NCBI GenBank assembly: GCA_022447585.1
Contig: JAKVAR010000006.1
Location: 124,001 to 188,000, forward strand
Direction of reading: 5' to 3'
Origin: Crocinitomicaceae bacterium
GTDB taxonomy: Bacteria; Bacteroidota; Bacteroidia; Flavobacteriales_D; Crocinitomicaceae
DNA length: 64,000 bases
Shown here: positions 8,910 through 19,602 of the stretch, in pieces
Layout of the letters: each line of letters starts with the position of its first letter
Numbering within the stretch: position 1 is the stretch's first letter
The notes under the pieces: model-generated
Told to the model about the DNA's origin: nothing
Databases searched by the model: none
Seen by the model: only the letters and a program-made list of their open reading frames with translations
Translations under genes and position numbers: made by a program

Positions 8910-11399
8910 ATGAAAGAAAAAAAGCCAGTCAAACAAACATTTACCCCAAAGACTAGTCGACTACTTATCCTTGTATTATGGTTAGGTGCACTATCTCCTA
9001 TTCTTGCTTTGTTCTTATTATTTATAACACAGCCTGAGGATGAACTGCCATCGGTTGAAATGCTTGAAAACCCACCAGAATTATTAGCATCTGTAGTGTT
9101 AGCAGATGACGGCAAAACTGAATTAGGAAGATACTGGAGTGTAAACAGAACAAATGTTGAATACAAAGATATTTCTCCTTATGTATTCGATGCATTAATT
9201 GCAACTGAAGATGAGCGTTATTTAGACCATGCTGGTGTCGATCTAAAAGCCGTTGGTAGAGCAATAACCAAAATGGGGGCCGCGGGGGGAGCCTCTACTA
9301 TTAGCCAGCAATTAGCGAAATTGCTTTTTACATTGCAAGAAAGAGCAAGAAAAGCAGAGCTAAAAGCAAAAGGCGAAACTGAACCAGCACCTTCAGGGAG
9401 GCTTGGTAGAATTCAAAAACGATTAGACGAAAAAGTAAAAGAGAATATCATTGCGGTTCGCCTAGAATCAAGATATACTAAAGAAGAAATAATCACCATG
9501 TACTTGAATCAATTCGACTTCTTGTACAACGCTGTAGGTATTGAAAATGCAGCAAAAGTTTACTTCAATAAAAAGCCAATCGACCTTACAAAATCCGAAG
9601 CAGCAATGCTTGTTGGAATGTGTAAGAACCCTGGTTTATATAATCCCTATACATATCAAATAAAGGATTACAGAGCTAAAGCAGCTAAAAGACACGGGAT
9701 TCAAAAAGATCAGGTTACCGCTGAACAAATGCAAGAGTTCCGTGCCAAGGATAGTATACGCGCCTTGAGTAGGAGAAACCAAGTTCTTTTCCAATGGAAA
9801 CGAAATACAATTAAAGAAAATGTTGCACTCAAAAACCATATGCCTCAAGCTGAATATGATTCACTGATTAAAACTCCTATCGTTACAGATTACCAAGTGG
9901 TTGATCATAAAGAAGGACTCGCACCATACTTTAGAGAGTCTTTAAGGTCTCAATTATCGGAATTATTCAAATCTACTGATGAAAATGGTGAGTTGATCTA
10001 TCAAAATGAAGATGGCGAGGCGTACAATGTATACAAAGATGGTCTTAAAATTTATACAACAATTAACGTGCGTATGCAACAGCATGCCGAAAACGCAATG
10101 AAGAGACACCTCAGTGAAGACCTTCAACCCGAATTTGATAAAAACAATAGAAACCTAAGAAATTTCCCTTTTACTAATCGAATTTCAGATGAAGTTGCTG
10201 AAACGTTAATGAACTCAGGAAGAAAAAATTCTGAACGCTACCGTGTAATGAAAGCTAGAGGTGTTTCAACTGCAGAAATAGAAAAAAGTTTCGAATTAGA
10301 GGTGCCAATGCGCATCTTCTCTTGGGGCGGAGATATTGATACAGTAATGACACCAAACGATTCAATTCGTTACTACAAAGGTGTTTTAAGAGCAGGCTTA
10401 GTTTCAATGGAACCAAGCACTGGATTCGTTAAAGCGTGGGTAGGAGGTGCAGATTTTAATCACTTCGCATATGATCATGTTAAACAAGGAACGAGACAAG
10501 TAGGTTCGACGATTAAGCCTTTCGTTTATGCCACAGCTATTACTATGGGAGTCGTTAAACCATGCACTAAATTCCCTTTTGGTTCTTCTGCTTGCGTTGA
10601 TGTGTTTGAAAATGAAAAAATCACAAAACAATGGTGTCCAAAAGGTGCTTTAACTCCTAAATCAGGAATAGATCCTTCCGTTGCATGGTGTTTAGCAAAT
10701 TCAAATAATCCTGGAACTGTATTAGTAATGTCGAAAATGGGTGGTCAAGCAGGGCCCAAAAACATTTCAAAATTGTTGAAAGACCTTGATATCAACTTGC
10801 GTCCTGAAGATGAAGTGCCATCGATGTGCTTAGGTGTGATGGATTTATCATTATATCAAATGGTTGGAGCCCAATCTATGTTTGTTAATCAAGGTATTTA
10901 TGTGCGGCCATCAACGATTTTAAGAATTGAAGATAGAAACGGAAATGTAATATATGGAGCTGACCCATACTCCAAAGAAGTTCTTAATTCAGGTGATGCT
11001 CATGCCACACTGCAAATGATGAGAGGATGTGTTCAGTTTGGCACTGGAGCAAGTCTTAGAGGAGGCAGAAAATGGGGAGGAATCTCTCAACCAACTGCTG
11101 GTAAAACAGGTACAACCCAGAATAACTCAGATGGATGGTTTATGGGATTAACCCCAGACCTGGTAACAGGTGTATGGGTAGGAGCTGAAGATAGAGCCGT
11201 TCGGTTTAGGTCAATGACTTGGGGACAAGGTGCACGCATGGCGCTTCCAATTTATGGATACTATATGCAGAAAGTATACAAAGACCCTAAGTTAAAAATA
11301 TCAACAGAAGAGTTTGAAGCACCTATCGGATATGACCCTAGTCGTTACGAATGTGACGGATCGGAAAACATACCTAATGGTGAAATACCGCAATTTTAA
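8910..11399 (+). CDS. Bifunctional class A penicillin-binding protein (PBP1A type)
   Basis: The protein is 829 residues long. A cytoplasmic tail and one transmembrane helix (about 15-37) precede a GT51 transglycosylase domain with catalytic Glu100 in [10 protein letters not shown] and the [15 protein letters not shown] motif. The transpeptidase domain has the SxxK motif at Ser533 (GSTIKP), SNN as the SxN motif, and KTG at 732-734. It therefore both polymerises and crosslinks peptidoglycan in the periplasm. The 99-bp spacer after rodA suggests its own expression signal, and the CoA-transferase gene starts 8 bp after its stop. A class A PBP next to the elongasome genes makes functional sense. 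Confidence 0.95.
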   Translation: MKEKKPVKQTFTPKTSRLLILVLWLGALSPILALFLLFITQPEDELPSVEMLENPPELLASVVLADDGKTELGRYWSVNRTNVEYKDISPYVFDALIATEDERYLDHAGVDLKAVGRAITKMGAAGGASTISQQLAKLLFTLQERARKAELKAKGETEPAPSGRLGRIQKRLDEKVKENIIAVRLESRYTKEEIITMYLNQFDFLYNAVGIENAAKVYFNKKPIDLTKSEAAMLVGMCKNPGLYNPYTYQIKDYRAKAAKRHGIQKDQVTAEQMQEFRAKDSIRALSRRNQVLFQWKRNTIKENVALKNHMPQAEYDSLIKTPIVTDYQVVDHKEGLAPYFRESLRSQLSELFKSTDENGELIYQNEDGEAYNVYKDGLKIYTTINVRMQQHAENAMKRHLSEDLQPEFDKNNRNLRNFPFTNRISDEVAETLMNSGRKNSERYRVMKARGVSTAEIEKSFELEVPMRIFSWGGDIDTVMTPNDSIRYYKGVLRAGLVSMEPSTGFVKAWVGGADFNHFAYDHVKQGTRQVGSTIKPFVYATAITMGVVKPCTKFPFGSSACVDVFENEKITKQWCPKGALTPKSGIDPSVAWCLANSNNPGTVLVMSKMGGQAGPKNISKLLKDLDINLRPEDEVPSMCLGVMDLSLYQMVGAQSMFVNQGIYVRPSTILRIEDRNGNVIYGADPYSKEVLNSGDAHATLQMMRGCVQFGTGASLRGGRKWGGISQPTAGKTGTTQNNSDGWFMGLTPDLVTGVWVGAEDRAVRFRSMTWGQGARMALPIYGYYMQKVYKDPKLKISTEEFEAPIGYDPSRYECDGSENIPNGEIPQF

Positions 11400-11407
11400 T
11401 TAGCACT

Positions 11408-12103
11408 ATGAACAAAGTAGTAAAGAACAAAGAAGCAGCTTTAGCTGGAGTTGAAAGCAACATGACGATCATGCTTGGTGGTTTTGGTTTATGTGGAATT
11501 CCTGAAAATTCAATTTCTCAATTAGTGACTTTAGGAGTTGAAGGGTTGACGTGTATTTCAAACAATGCCGGTGTTGATGATTTTGGTTTAGGCCTATTAT
11601 TGCAAGGAAAACAAATCAAGAAAATGATTTCTTCCTATGTAGGTGAAAACGATGAATTTGAAAGACAAATGCTTTCCGGTGAACTAGAGGTAGATTTAAT
11701 TCCTCAAGGATCTTTAGCTGAAAGATGTCGCGCTGGTGGTGCCGGTATACCTGCTTTTTTTACACCTGCTGGATATGGAACAGAAGTAGCTGAAGGAAAA
11801 GAAGTAAGGGAATATAATGGTAAGCCGCATATTTTAGAAACAGCACTGACAGCCGATTATGCTATTGTTAAAGCCTGGAAAGGTGATACTGAAGGAAATT
11901 TAGTTTACAAAGCAACTGCGCGAAACTTTAACCCTATGATGGCTATGGCAGGTAAAATTACGATTGCTGAAGTCGAAGAGTTAGTGCCAGCTGGAGAAAT
12001 AGATCCTAATGAAATTCACACACCAGGAATATTCGTTCAACGTATTTTCCAAGGAGAAACATTCGAGAAAAGAATCGAACAACGCACAACTAGACAAAAA
12101 TAA
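11408..12103 (+). CDS. scoA: 3-oxoacid CoA-transferase subunit A
   Basis: The 231-residue protein matches the alpha subunit of SCOT-type CoA-transferases, which move CoA between succinyl-CoA and acetoacetate or similar acids. Family motifs include [15 protein letters not shown] near the N-terminus, [37 protein letters not shown], and [21 protein letters not shown] near the C-terminus. It lies 8 bp after the PBP1A gene. Normally the B subunit follows directly; here a 603-codon membrane-protein gene is interposed. Confidence 0.95.
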   Translation: MNKVVKNKEAALAGVESNMTIMLGGFGLCGIPENSISQLVTLGVEGLTCISNNAGVDDFGLGLLLQGKQIKKMISSYVGENDEFERQMLSGELEVDLIPQGSLAERCRAGGAGIPAFFTPAGYGTEVAEGKEVREYNGKPHILETALTADYAIVKAWKGDTEGNLVYKATARNFNPMMAMAGKITIAEVEELVPAGEIDPNEIHTPGIFVQRIFQGETFEKRIEQRTTRQK

Positions 12104-12120
12104 TTAACACCATTTCTTAA

Positions 12121-13932
12121 ATGCTTCCAAGCACCAATGATAAGATTTATAAAGGAGTTTCGATACTCCTTTTTTCATTTGTGTTCATTTATTTATTGTT
12201 GCGCATCATATTTAATGAAACACTTCATGATGAAGTTGCCACTTATATATTCTTTTTTTATCATGGGAATTATATTGGAGAGGAAATTGTTTGGGATGCG
12301 AATAATCACTTGTTAAATTCATTTATTGGTAACATACTGTATCAATTTGTAGGAGACAACATTCCGGTGTTACGACTTCCCAATTTGCTTGCTTTTGTCG
12401 CTTATTTCTTTGGAACGATTCAGCTGACAAAATTTTTCAAAACATCGCTTTTAAAATCAACCTCACTTATCGCATTGAACTCTATACCATTCATCATGGA
12501 GTACTTTGGAAATGCTCGCGGTTATGGTTTATCCTTAGGGTTCTTTGTTTGGGGCTTAGTTCATCTACACCGCTATTTCAACGCACGCAAGCTAAAATCT
12601 CTTTGCTACACCTATCTATTTCTTTTACTCGCGGTTTCAGCTAACCTAACATTCGTAAATTCGAGTTTATTGATACTCGTAGCGGTAATAATTGCGCCTT
12701 TCATTAACACAACAAAACGCACAATATCCGTGCTAAGAAAAGAATGGGGCTTGCATGCCTTGTTCTTACTAAGTCTAATCCCATTTATAGCATTCGGAAT
12801 GGCATTAAGGCACACGGGAGCTTTGTATTATGGGAGTCTCGACGGTTTGTGGAAAGTAACCGGAAAAACCTTAAGTCAATATGTGCTCTTTTTCCAGGAA
12901 GACTGGCTTCAATTCGTCTACCTCGGTATTTTCATTTGCTTTATATTTCTCGTAATCGTCACATTAAAATCGATTCACAAAAACGAATGGTTTCAGAAAA
13001 AATACCTAATCTATGCGTATTTATTTTTCGGAAATCTAATCGGCATTTTAGTCCTCGCTAATTTAATGGAAGTCAATTACCCAGAAGATAGAACAGGTAT
13101 GTATTTAGTCATACTATTTCTACTAATGACCTTTCATGTTTTAGAAAAATTTTCATTTGGAAATTGGTTACAGATCAGCTTACTGTTCTTTCCAATTACA
13201 CTATTTACTCATTTAAGCCTACACACTTCTGTCTTCTCTCCTGATGATAGAATGAACAATGAATTTTTCGCTAAAGTAAAAGCGGAGATACAACCAGAAC
13301 ATTCCATTATGATCTATAGAATAATGAACTGGAACTGGCCATATCATGAATCACATGAAGAGAAAAAATCAAGTGTAGGATTATTCTACAACGAAAACAC
13401 AACCCTCACTGATATCATCGTAACAAAAACAACGATGCTAAAAAATCCAAGAATTCCTGAATTATATGATACAATTGCAGTTCATGAACCTTCCACTTAC
13501 ATCGCTTTTAAAAGAAAGCAACCTTTAGATAAAGTAGTTATAGACTCAACAAATTTTATAACTGAATCAACAAACGGAGCGTATTTAAACGTTGGTGCTA
13601 TCTCGTGTGATTCACTCACTGGAAAAAATGTTCAATTTACTGTTGAAGGTCATTTGAAAACCAAAGAATTAAAGAATAAAATAGTTCTTGTTTTGGAGAC
13701 AAAAACGGCAGATAATGCAACAGAACGATATCTATATTATCCAATTGAAACAATCTTTCAGGGTCAATTAATCGATGATGATTTACTTCTTCATTTTGTA
13801 TTAGAAGACATACAAGAAGAGGAAAAGGAAATAAAAGTTTATCTTTGGAATAGAGGGTTTAATTCAATGGAATTGAAGCGATCAAGATGTACATTAACCG
13901 AACTAAAAACACCAAAAAATGAGTCTAGATAA
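12121..13932 (+). CDS. Polytopic membrane protein, GT-C-like glycosyltransferase fold
   Basis: This is not a named family for me. The 603-residue protein has roughly ten transmembrane segments (residues about 10-370) and a soluble C-terminal region of about 230 residues rich in beta-type sequence. Features resembling PMT/ArnT-type (GT39/GT-C) lipid-linked sugar transferases are an acidic first-loop motif (LHDEVATY), a second acidic loop residue (WDANNH) and [11 protein letters not shown], similar to the ARxY motif of that group. It sits 17 bp after scoA, and its 3' end overlaps scoB by 14 bp, so it is embedded in the CoA-transferase operon. The function and any substrate are unknown; a role in envelope glycosylation is inference. 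Confidence 0.7.
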   Translation: MLPSTNDKIYKGVSILLFSFVFIYLLLRIIFNETLHDEVATYIFFFYHGNYIGEEIVWDANNHLLNSFIGNILYQFVGDNIPVLRLPNLLAFVAYFFGTIQLTKFFKTSLLKSTSLIALNSIPFIMEYFGNARGYGLSLGFFVWGLVHLHRYFNARKLKSLCYTYLFLLLAVSANLTFVNSSLLILVAVIIAPFINTTKRTISVLRKEWGLHALFLLSLIPFIAFGMALRHTGALYYGSLDGLWKVTGKTLSQYVLFFQEDWLQFVYLGIFICFIFLVIVTLKSIHKNEWFQKKYLIYAYLFFGNLIGILVLANLMEVNYPEDRTGMYLVILFLLMTFHVLEKFSFGNWLQISLLFFPITLFTHLSLHTSVFSPDDRMNNEFFAKVKAEIQPEHSIMIYRIMNWNWPYHESHEEKKSSVGLFYNENTTLTDIIVTKTTMLKNPRIPELYDTIAVHEPSTYIAFKRKQPLDKVVIDSTNFITESTNGAYLNVGAISCDSLTGKNVQFTVEGHLKTKELKNKIVLVLETKTADNATERYLYYPIETIFQGQLIDDDLLLHFVLEDIQEEEKEIKVYLWNRGFNSMELKRSRCTLTELKTPKNESR

Positions 13933-14575
13933 GACAGGTATAGCTAAACGAATTGCGCAAGAATTACGTGATGGATGGTACGTAAACCTTGGAATAGGCA
14001 TTCCAACATTAGTTGCAAACTACATTCCAGAAGGAATTGAAGTCGAGTTTCAGTCGGAAAATGGAATTCTTGGAATGGGTCCCTTCCCGTTTGACGGAGA
14101 TGAAGATGCAGATTTGATCAACGCGGGTAAACAAACAATTACAGCAACAAAAGGAGCTGTTTATTTCGACTCAGCAACTTCCTTCGCAATGATACGTGGT
14201 CAACACGTTCAATTGACCGTTTTAGGCGCTATGGAAGTTTCTCAGAATGGTGATATCGCCAACTGGAAAATCCCAGGAAAAATGGTTAAAGGAATGGGAG
14301 GAGCAATGGACTTAGTTGCTTCAGCTGACAATATTATTGTAGCGATGATGCACTCCAACAAAAAGGGTGTTTCTAAAATTTTAAAAGAATGTTCTTTACC
14401 TCTAACTGGTGTAGGTTGTGTTAAGAAAATCGTAACTAACCTGGCTGTATTGGATGTTAAAGATGGACAGTTTCATTTGATTGAACGTGCTCCCGGTGTA
14501 TCTGTTGAAGATATTGTAGCTGCAACTGAAGGAGATCTAGTGGTTCCGGATAACGTTCCAGAAATGAGCCTATAA
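13919..14575 (+). CDS. scoB: 3-oxoacid CoA-transferase subunit B
   Basis: The 218-residue beta subunit partners with the scoA product. The [13 protein letters not shown] segment contains the catalytic glutamate of the family. Further matches are [17 protein letters not shown] at the N-terminus, [21 protein letters not shown] and [14 protein letters not shown]. The start ATG at 13919 lies inside the end of the membrane-protein gene (14-bp overlap), implying translational coupling across the interposed gene. The decayed GT-C-like gene begins about 6 bp after its stop. Confidence 0.95.
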   Translation: MSLDKTGIAKRIAQELRDGWYVNLGIGIPTLVANYIPEGIEVEFQSENGILGMGPFPFDGDEDADLINAGKQTITATKGAVYFDSATSFAMIRGQHVQLTVLGAMEVSQNGDIANWKIPGKMVKGMGGAMDLVASADNIIVAMMHSNKKGVSKILKECSLPLTGVGCVKKIVTNLAVLDVKDGQFHLIERAPGVSVEDIVAATEGDLVVPDNVPEMSL

Positions 14576-14581
14576 GTTAAA

Positions 14582-16382
14582 TTGAATCTAAGCGTTTTTT
14601 TCTAGATCAGAACTGTACTCGATGTAATTATTTGCAGTGTTTATGGTTACTCTTTTTTAGGAAGTGAACAGCCACCAAATACAGGTGATGGACTAATACA
14701 CTTTTATATTTCTGAAGCCTCATGGTCAAATCCCATTTTATTCTTTCATCATTGGGATAAACCATTTTTCACTTTATTATCTTCTTCCTTCGCTCAATTT
14801 GGATATGGTGGAATAGTATTTTTCAACTGCCTTGTTTTTTCCGGAATTAGCTTCTATGGATGGAAAATTCTTGATCATTTCCAGGTGAATAAATCTCTTT
14901 CACTGATATTCCCTGTTCTTTTATTCTCTATACCTGATATATATGAAACAACTTTATCTGGATTAACGGAACCCTTGTTCAATTTAATACTAACCGCTTC
15001 TTTTTTTACACTAATTAAAAAGCGATTCGTTTCATTCGCAATCTTAGTTTCTTTCCTCCCCTTTTGCCGGAGCGAAGGTCAATTAGTTATAATTTTAGCG
15101 ATTGCAGTGCTTGCCATGATGAAGGAATACAAATCAATTTCTATTCTTCAGCTTTCTAATATATGCTATTCTTGGCGCCACATTCCTAGGTGATTTTTTG
15201 TGGTATTTTAACAATAGCCCATATGAAATGTCAAACGACATTTATGGCGCTGGAACCTGGAAACATTACTTTTCAGCGTATAATCAATATCTAGGAACTC
15301 CTGGTTTAATTATAGCGGGGTTAGGCAAAATATCTGTATTAATTGTTGTAATTCGTAAACAATTTTCTCGGATTCAAGTTGTTCCGAGTCTTTTCGGAAT
15401 TGCAGTATATCTTGGAATAATTGGTGCTCATAGTTACTTTTGGGCAACTGGACAAAATGGATCATTAGGATTAACACGAGTTGCAACACAAGGAATGCCA
15501 CTGTTTCTAATTATTTCTATTGCGTATATTAGCCAACTCCAGTTTTCACAGAACAAATACTTTTCAGCTAGCTCAATTCTTATCACGGTGACTTTGCTTA
15601 TTGTCTCTATTCCCCTTAATAGTATACAAATAAAAGCTAAAAATTTGGATCTTTCAATACATCAAACCGCTGAGTTCTTAAAGTCAAAACCTCATAGAAT
15701 ACAATACGACCACCCTCTTTTAGCATTCGCTCTAAACGAGAATCCATTTGATGAAACCGAAAGCAATTTGATTCGAAACGAAAGTGAACTAGCCTTATCA
15801 AAGCAACTACAAAGCAGTTTCCAACCTGGAGATCTACTTGTAAGAGATTCATACTACAGTCGGGAAGGTAACGTATTAACATTAAATGCAATTGAGCGCG
15901 AGGAATCATTAGTTTTAATTGAAGAATTTCCGTCAGAATACCAATATGCGGATCCGGAAAATGGTGTTGAGGGTGTGCGTATCTATCAGTATTTACCCGA
16001 TAGTAGTTCAAGGATTCCAATAGGGAATACAAATAAGATTCTTAAACAAAATGAAGTAATCGAAATAAAATCTACTGACGAATTTATTGGAATAATTGAT
16101 ACGATCTGTGAAGGAATAAATTATTTTCAAACATCCTTAACGTCAACTTAAAAAGAATTAAAATTAGTTCTGGATTTATTTGATAGCGAGCGTATTCACT
16201 ACTATGAACTAACAGAAGGGGTACCGTTGAATGAAGATTTTGCAATTGGATCAGCTGGTCATCTTAAATACTTTATCTGGAATCCAAACAGAATAAAAGC
16301 ACAAATATTGGTAAACAGAATTAGTAATAATTTGCCGAAAAAATACATTCTGCAAAAAAAAGAAGTATATTCAAAACATTAA
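14582..16382 (+). pseudogene. Decayed GT-C-like membrane glycosyltransferase gene
   Basis: Two track ORFs (14885-15193 and 15198-16151) are fragments of one broken gene. In the frame of the first, coding sense extends back through GDGLIHFYISEASW and HHWDKPFFTLL to a TTG at 14582 (once perhaps ATG), interrupted by TAG at 14603-14605. Around 15150-15175 the frame shifts by one; coding continues as IYAILGATFLGDFLWYFNN. A TAA at 16149-16151 is followed in the same frame by FDSERIHYYELTEGVPLNEDF and further sense to TAA at 16380-16382. The restored product would be about 600 residues, with many membrane segments and a soluble C-terminal domain, resembling GT39/GT-C proteins. It lies directly behind scoB, so it was probably the last gene of that operon. 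Confidence 0.8.
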
Positions 16383-16399
16383 ATTAAAAATCAATCACT

Positions 16400-16996
16400 A
16401 TGAAAAAATCAATCTTACTATTAAGCTTATTTGCACTTATTGGATTATCTGCAACTGCACAAAGATCTACACCTGCAAAAGATGCTGACTATTCTTTCTT
16501 AAAATCTGAAAAAAGTATTAATCTACTTTTTGATTACGAAGGCATGACTATTGGTAAAAACCAAACTGAGGTTGATTATGTAGAAGCACAAGTGGCTGAA
16601 AGAAATGAGAAAAAAGCTGGTACCGGAGATGAATGGAGAAAGTCTTGGGAAAAAGGTAAGTTAAATATTTATGAGCCTTCTTTTAGAGCTGGTTTTAGTA
16701 AAAAAGTAGAAAAGGTTGGTGTTAAAGTAACAGAAGGAGATGAAGCACCTGTTACTTTAATTATACGTCCGACTCGTATTGAGCCAGGGTTCAACATTGG
16801 AATTACTAGAATGAATGCTCAGGTTGATTTCGAATTTGTTTTCGTTGAAACTGCAAATCATGATAATATCATCGCTCAGGTAATTTTACCTAAAGTTTAT
16901 GGAAGTGATGCATTCGCCGTTTCTGATAGAGTTAAAATTGCATTCTTAGGAGGTGGTAAAAGACTATCTGGATATATTGCTAAGCAATTAAAATAA
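16400..16996 (+). CDS. Exported protein of unknown function
   Basis: The 198-residue protein starts with a clear signal peptide (MKKSILLLSLFALIGLSATAQ, cleavage after about residue 20). The mature part has a conserved look: LLFDYEGMTIGKN, a basic/acidic stretch with VAERNEKKAGTGDEW, then beta-rich sequence including RPTRIEPGFNIGI and VFVETANHDNIIA. I recall similar proteins in other Bacteroidota near genes like the next two, but I cannot name a domain. A terminator hairpin separates it from the tandem pair downstream. It is probably periplasmic. Confidence 0.75.
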   Translation: MKKSILLLSLFALIGLSATAQRSTPAKDADYSFLKSEKSINLLFDYEGMTIGKNQTEVDYVEAQVAERNEKKAGTGDEWRKSWEKGKLNIYEPSFRAGFSKKVEKVGVKVTEGDEAPVTLIIRPTRIEPGFNIGITRMNAQVDFEFVFVETANHDNIIAQVILPKVYGSDAFAVSDRVKIAFLGGGKRLSGYIAKQLK

Positions 16997-17011
16997 TTCA
17001 ATAAAATTATG

Positions 17012-17041
17012 GGCGTATATCCAATGGATATGCGCCTTTTT
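17012..17041 (+). terminator. Intrinsic terminator after the first exported-protein gene
   Basis: GGCGTATATCC and GGATATGCGCC pair over 11 bp with one G-T wobble and an AAT loop, followed by a run of five T. It begins about 15 bp after the stop at 16996. The next gene starts 15 bp further on, so read-through or a compact promoter must serve it. Confidence 0.75.
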
Positions 17042-17055
17042 ATATCATTACTGTT

Positions 17056-17676
17056 ATGAAATTAATCGTTCTATTTATTACAATTCTTTCCTTTCAAACA
17101 GCTTGGACACAAGAAACGATGGAGGATTTTTTTACAAATAAAACTCAGGTAGTTTTATTAGGTTTAGATTTTAGTCAAGCCAAATTTATTGGAAAAGACG
17201 GGTTCAAAAATCCAGATGGATTAAAAAACCATTCGATTAAAGGATGGAATCGATTTTTCGCCTCTGAACCAGTAAAGTATTCTCTACAAGATGCATTCGG
17301 GTTGAAAGACAAATATTACTATAATAGTATTAATTACTTTATCAAACGCAATAACGAAGTTGTTAACACTTACAGAAACATTACCAACGAGGACCATACA
17401 ATTACAGAAGAAGAAATTGCTGCAAACGTAGCAACTTATACTACTTTCGAAAAAGAAGGGCTTGCTGTTTCTTTTGTTGTTGAAAGCTTTAATAAGCTTA
17501 CAAATGAAGCCATTATTTATGTGACTTTCATTAACCTTCCAGAAAATGAAATTATACATATAGAACGAATGGTAGGAAAACCAGGTGGTGGAGGTCAACT
17601 GAATTATTGGGCCAGAGCAGTTTATGATATCGTAAATCAAATAGAGAAGCGTGCTGATGAATTCAAAAAAATGTAG
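17056..17676 (+). CDS. Exported protein of unknown function, tandem paralogue 1
   Basis: The 206-residue protein has a signal peptide (cleavage near TAWTQ). The mature protein shows VVLLGLDFSQAKFIG near the start, FEKEGLAVSFVVESFNK in the middle and GKPGGGGQLNYWA close to the C-terminus. The next gene has the same three blocks in the same order, so the two are tandem paralogues (12-bp gap). I recall this block pattern, ending in a glycine-rich NYWA motif, from uncharacterised Bacteroidota proteins; no enzymatic motif is evident. Location is probably periplasmic. Confidence 0.72.
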   Translation: MKLIVLFITILSFQTAWTQETMEDFFTNKTQVVLLGLDFSQAKFIGKDGFKNPDGLKNHSIKGWNRFFASEPVKYSLQDAFGLKDKYYYNSINYFIKRNNEVVNTYRNITNEDHTITEEEIAANVATYTTFEKEGLAVSFVVESFNKLTNEAIIYVTFINLPENEIIHIERMVGKPGGGGQLNYWARAVYDIVNQIEKRADEFKKM

Positions 17677-17688
17677 CACAAGGGAATA

Positions 17689-18381
17689 ATGAAAATATTA
17701 TTTATATTACTATTTACAACACCCCTTATTTCTCTTGCCCAGGCAGAAAATAAAGCCGGAGTATCTGAAGTATATGCCTCAGATACAATTGTTTGGTTCG
17801 GTGCGGACTTTAGTCTTTTTAATCTTTGTAACCATAGAAAAGTTGGTCAAGAAGAAGAACTATTTGTCTACATAAAGGCCTGGAAACAACAATACGATAA
17901 CATATCAAATACGAAACTTGCTTCTCTTTTACAGCGTAAAAAAGTAATTAATGATAAAGAATATACTACTCAGCTCAATTATTCGCTTAAAGACAGGAAA
18001 TGGATTAAAGGCATAGACAAAAAGCCTCGTGTTACTCCAAGTGACATAGCAGATCATATTCAAGATTATGATTCTGAGCAAATTGAAGGATTAGGATTGG
18101 TGTTCATTCTAGAGTCGTTTTATAAGGCTAAACCAACAAACGTTTTCGGTTACTTTGTTTGGTTCGATATTGAGTCAAAAGAAATCTTACATATCTACAA
18201 TGCAAAAGGAAAACCATCTACAGGCCATATAAATTCCTGGGGCGTTGAAATAACTTGGGACAAAAGTTTACCCGCTAGTAAAGGTATGACGGGATATTGG
18301 TATCAAGGGATGTTAGATGCAACTTTAAACTTTACCTTAGATTTCAAATTGGCAATTCCCAAGAAGGAAAAACAATACTAA
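17689..18381 (+). CDS. Exported protein of unknown function, tandem paralogue 2
   Basis: The 230-residue protein has a signal peptide (cleavage near SLAQA). The shared blocks are TIVWFGADFSLFN, IEGLGLVFILESFYK and GKPSTGHINSWG, aligning with those of the preceding gene at perhaps a quarter identity by eye. It has diverged at the glycine-rich motif (STGH for GGGG). It ends with a bidirectional terminator that separates it from the convergent nadD gene. Confidence 0.72.
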   Translation: MKILFILLFTTPLISLAQAENKAGVSEVYASDTIVWFGADFSLFNLCNHRKVGQEEELFVYIKAWKQQYDNISNTKLASLLQRKKVINDKEYTTQLNYSLKDRKWIKGIDKKPRVTPSDIADHIQDYDSEQIEGLGLVFILESFYKAKPTNVFGYFVWFDIESKEILHIYNAKGKPSTGHINSWGVEITWDKSLPASKGMTGYWYQGMLDATLNFTLDFKLAIPKKEKQY

Positions 18382-18382
18382 C

Positions 18383-18415
18383 AAAACTCCCTGTTGAAAT
18401 TCAACAGGGAGTTTT
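18383..18415. terminator. Bidirectional intrinsic terminator
   Basis: AAAACTCCCTGTTGAA (18383-18398) and TTCAACAGGGAGTTTT (18400-18415) are perfect inverted copies, folding into a stem of about 14 bp with a small loop. The A-rich left arm and T-rich right arm make it work on both strands. It sits between the end of the exported-protein gene (plus) and the end of nadD (minus). Confidence 0.9.
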
Positions 18416-19024
18416 CTATTTATAAAAATTCATTTCATCTAAATACTCATATACTTTTTCAGTTAGAAGGTAACTGACGTCTTTTTTCTGAGCAATTGCT
18501 TTTCGAATAAAACTAGAAGATACTTTCATCACCGGAACCTCAGCACAAAAAGTGATGTTTTCATGATTTAAGATCTCGCTTTTAACTATTAAAGGTTCCG
18601 CTTTTGCCTCTTCCTGAATTGTCATAACCCGTGGATAAACATAAATCTTATGTTGAGCTAAAATCGCTTCATAATTAAACCACTTATGGAAACTACGCAA
18701 ATTATCCTCGCCCATCATCAAAGCAAATTCCTTTTCAGGATATTTTCCCTTTAAATAAGCTAAAGTTGTGGCCGTATAACTTGGTTTAGGCAGACTAAAC
18801 TCAATGTCACTCGCTTTCAATTTTGAGTTTCCTTCAACAGCAATATTTACCATTGCCAATCGGTGGTAATCCTCCAATAAAGTTTTCTTTTCTTTATGCG
18901 GGTTGTGCGGAGATATCACCAACCATACTTCGTCTAAATCTGTGTATTCAGCCATATAATTGGCGATAACCAAATGGCCTACATGAATTGGGTTGAATGT
19001 TCCGAAATAGAGTCCTACTCGCAT
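18416..19024 (-). CDS. nadD: Nicotinate-nucleotide adenylyltransferase
   Basis: NadD adenylates nicotinate mononucleotide to deamido-NAD. The 202 residues carry the nucleotidyltransferase motif GTFNPIHVGH at 8-17, SPHNPHK for substrate binding, and the C-terminal VSSSFIRKAI motif (ISSTxIR type). Its start overlaps the gmk stop by one base (TAATG), so it is co-translated with gmk. The convergent terminator lies at its 3' end. Confidence 0.95.
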   Translation of the reverse strand: MRVGLYFGTFNPIHVGHLVIANYMAEYTDLDEVWLVISPHNPHKEKKTLLEDYHRLAMVNIAVEGNSKLKASDIEFSLPKPSYTATTLAYLKGKYPEKEFALMMGEDNLRSFHKWFNYEAILAQHKIYVYPRVMTIQEEAKAEPLIVKSEILNHENITFCAEVPVMKVSSSFIRKAIAQKKDVSYLLTEKVYEYLDEMNFYK

Positions 19025-19599
19025 TATTTTTTTAAAAAATCAGCTATCAAGTCTTCTGCTTTGTCGCATGCTTCAGCTAAATCATCATTAATCAATATGT
19101 AATCAAACTCAGGAGCAAAAGACAATTCTTTCTTTGCCTTACTCATTCTTTGGTTGATTTTATCTTCTGTTTCTGTACTTCTGCCTCTCAATCTTTTTTC
19201 TAGTTCCTCATAACTCGGAGGTTTAACAAAAATAGCGAAAGCATTCTCTTGAAATTGTTTCTTCAAATTCAATCCTCCAATAACATCAACATCAAAAATA
19301 ACAGTTTTACCCGCGCTCCAGATGCGTTGCATTTCAAATTTTAAAGTCCCATAAAAGTTATTTGTATAAACCTCTTCCCATTCCACAAATGCATCTTGAT
19401 CAATGCGATTCTTGAATTCTTCAAGGCCCAAAAAGTAATAATCGCTTCCATCAACTTCATTTCCTCTAGGCTCTCTACTGCATGCTGAAACTGAAAACTC
19501 AAGTCCCAAATCTTGCTTCAATAAATGATGAACAATTGTTGTTTTACCCGCGCCCGATGGCGCTGAAAAAATAACGCATTTACCCTTAACTTCTTCCAT
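19024..19599 (-). CDS. gmk: Guanylate kinase
   Basis: Gmk phosphorylates GMP to GDP in the cytosol. The 191-residue protein has the P-loop SAPSGAGKTT (about 12-21), the GMP-binding stretch SREPRGNEVDGSDYYF, and the lid-region arginines RLRGRSTETEDKINQRM. Length is normal for the family (about 190-210). It lies 3 bp downstream of yicC and overlaps nadD, giving a yicC-gmk-nadD unit; yicC-gmk is a widespread pairing. Confidence 0.97.
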   Translation of the reverse strand: MEEVKGKCVIFSAPSGAGKTTIVHHLLKQDLGLEFSVSACSREPRGNEVDGSDYYFLGLEEFKNRIDQDAFVEWEEVYTNNFYGTLKFEMQRIWSAGKTVIFDVDVIGGLNLKKQFQENAFAIFVKPPSYEELEKRLRGRSTETEDKINQRMSKAKKELSFAPEFDYILINDDLAEACDKAEDLIADFLKK

Positions 19600-19602
19600 C
19601 GA

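Noticed and set aside
15150-15175. Programmed frameshift in the GT-C-like gene
   Set aside because: No slippery heptamer plus structure is evident, and two further nonsense codons in the same gene favour decay.
14885-15193. 102-codon ORF as a complete small membrane protein
   Set aside because: Coding sense extends upstream of the GTG and continues after a one-base shift in the next ORF.
15198-16151. 317-codon ORF as an independent gene
   Set aside because: Its start is an internal TTG in the middle of a membrane-protein reading, and sense continues upstream in this frame and downstream past its stop; it is a fragment of the 14582-16382 pseudogene.
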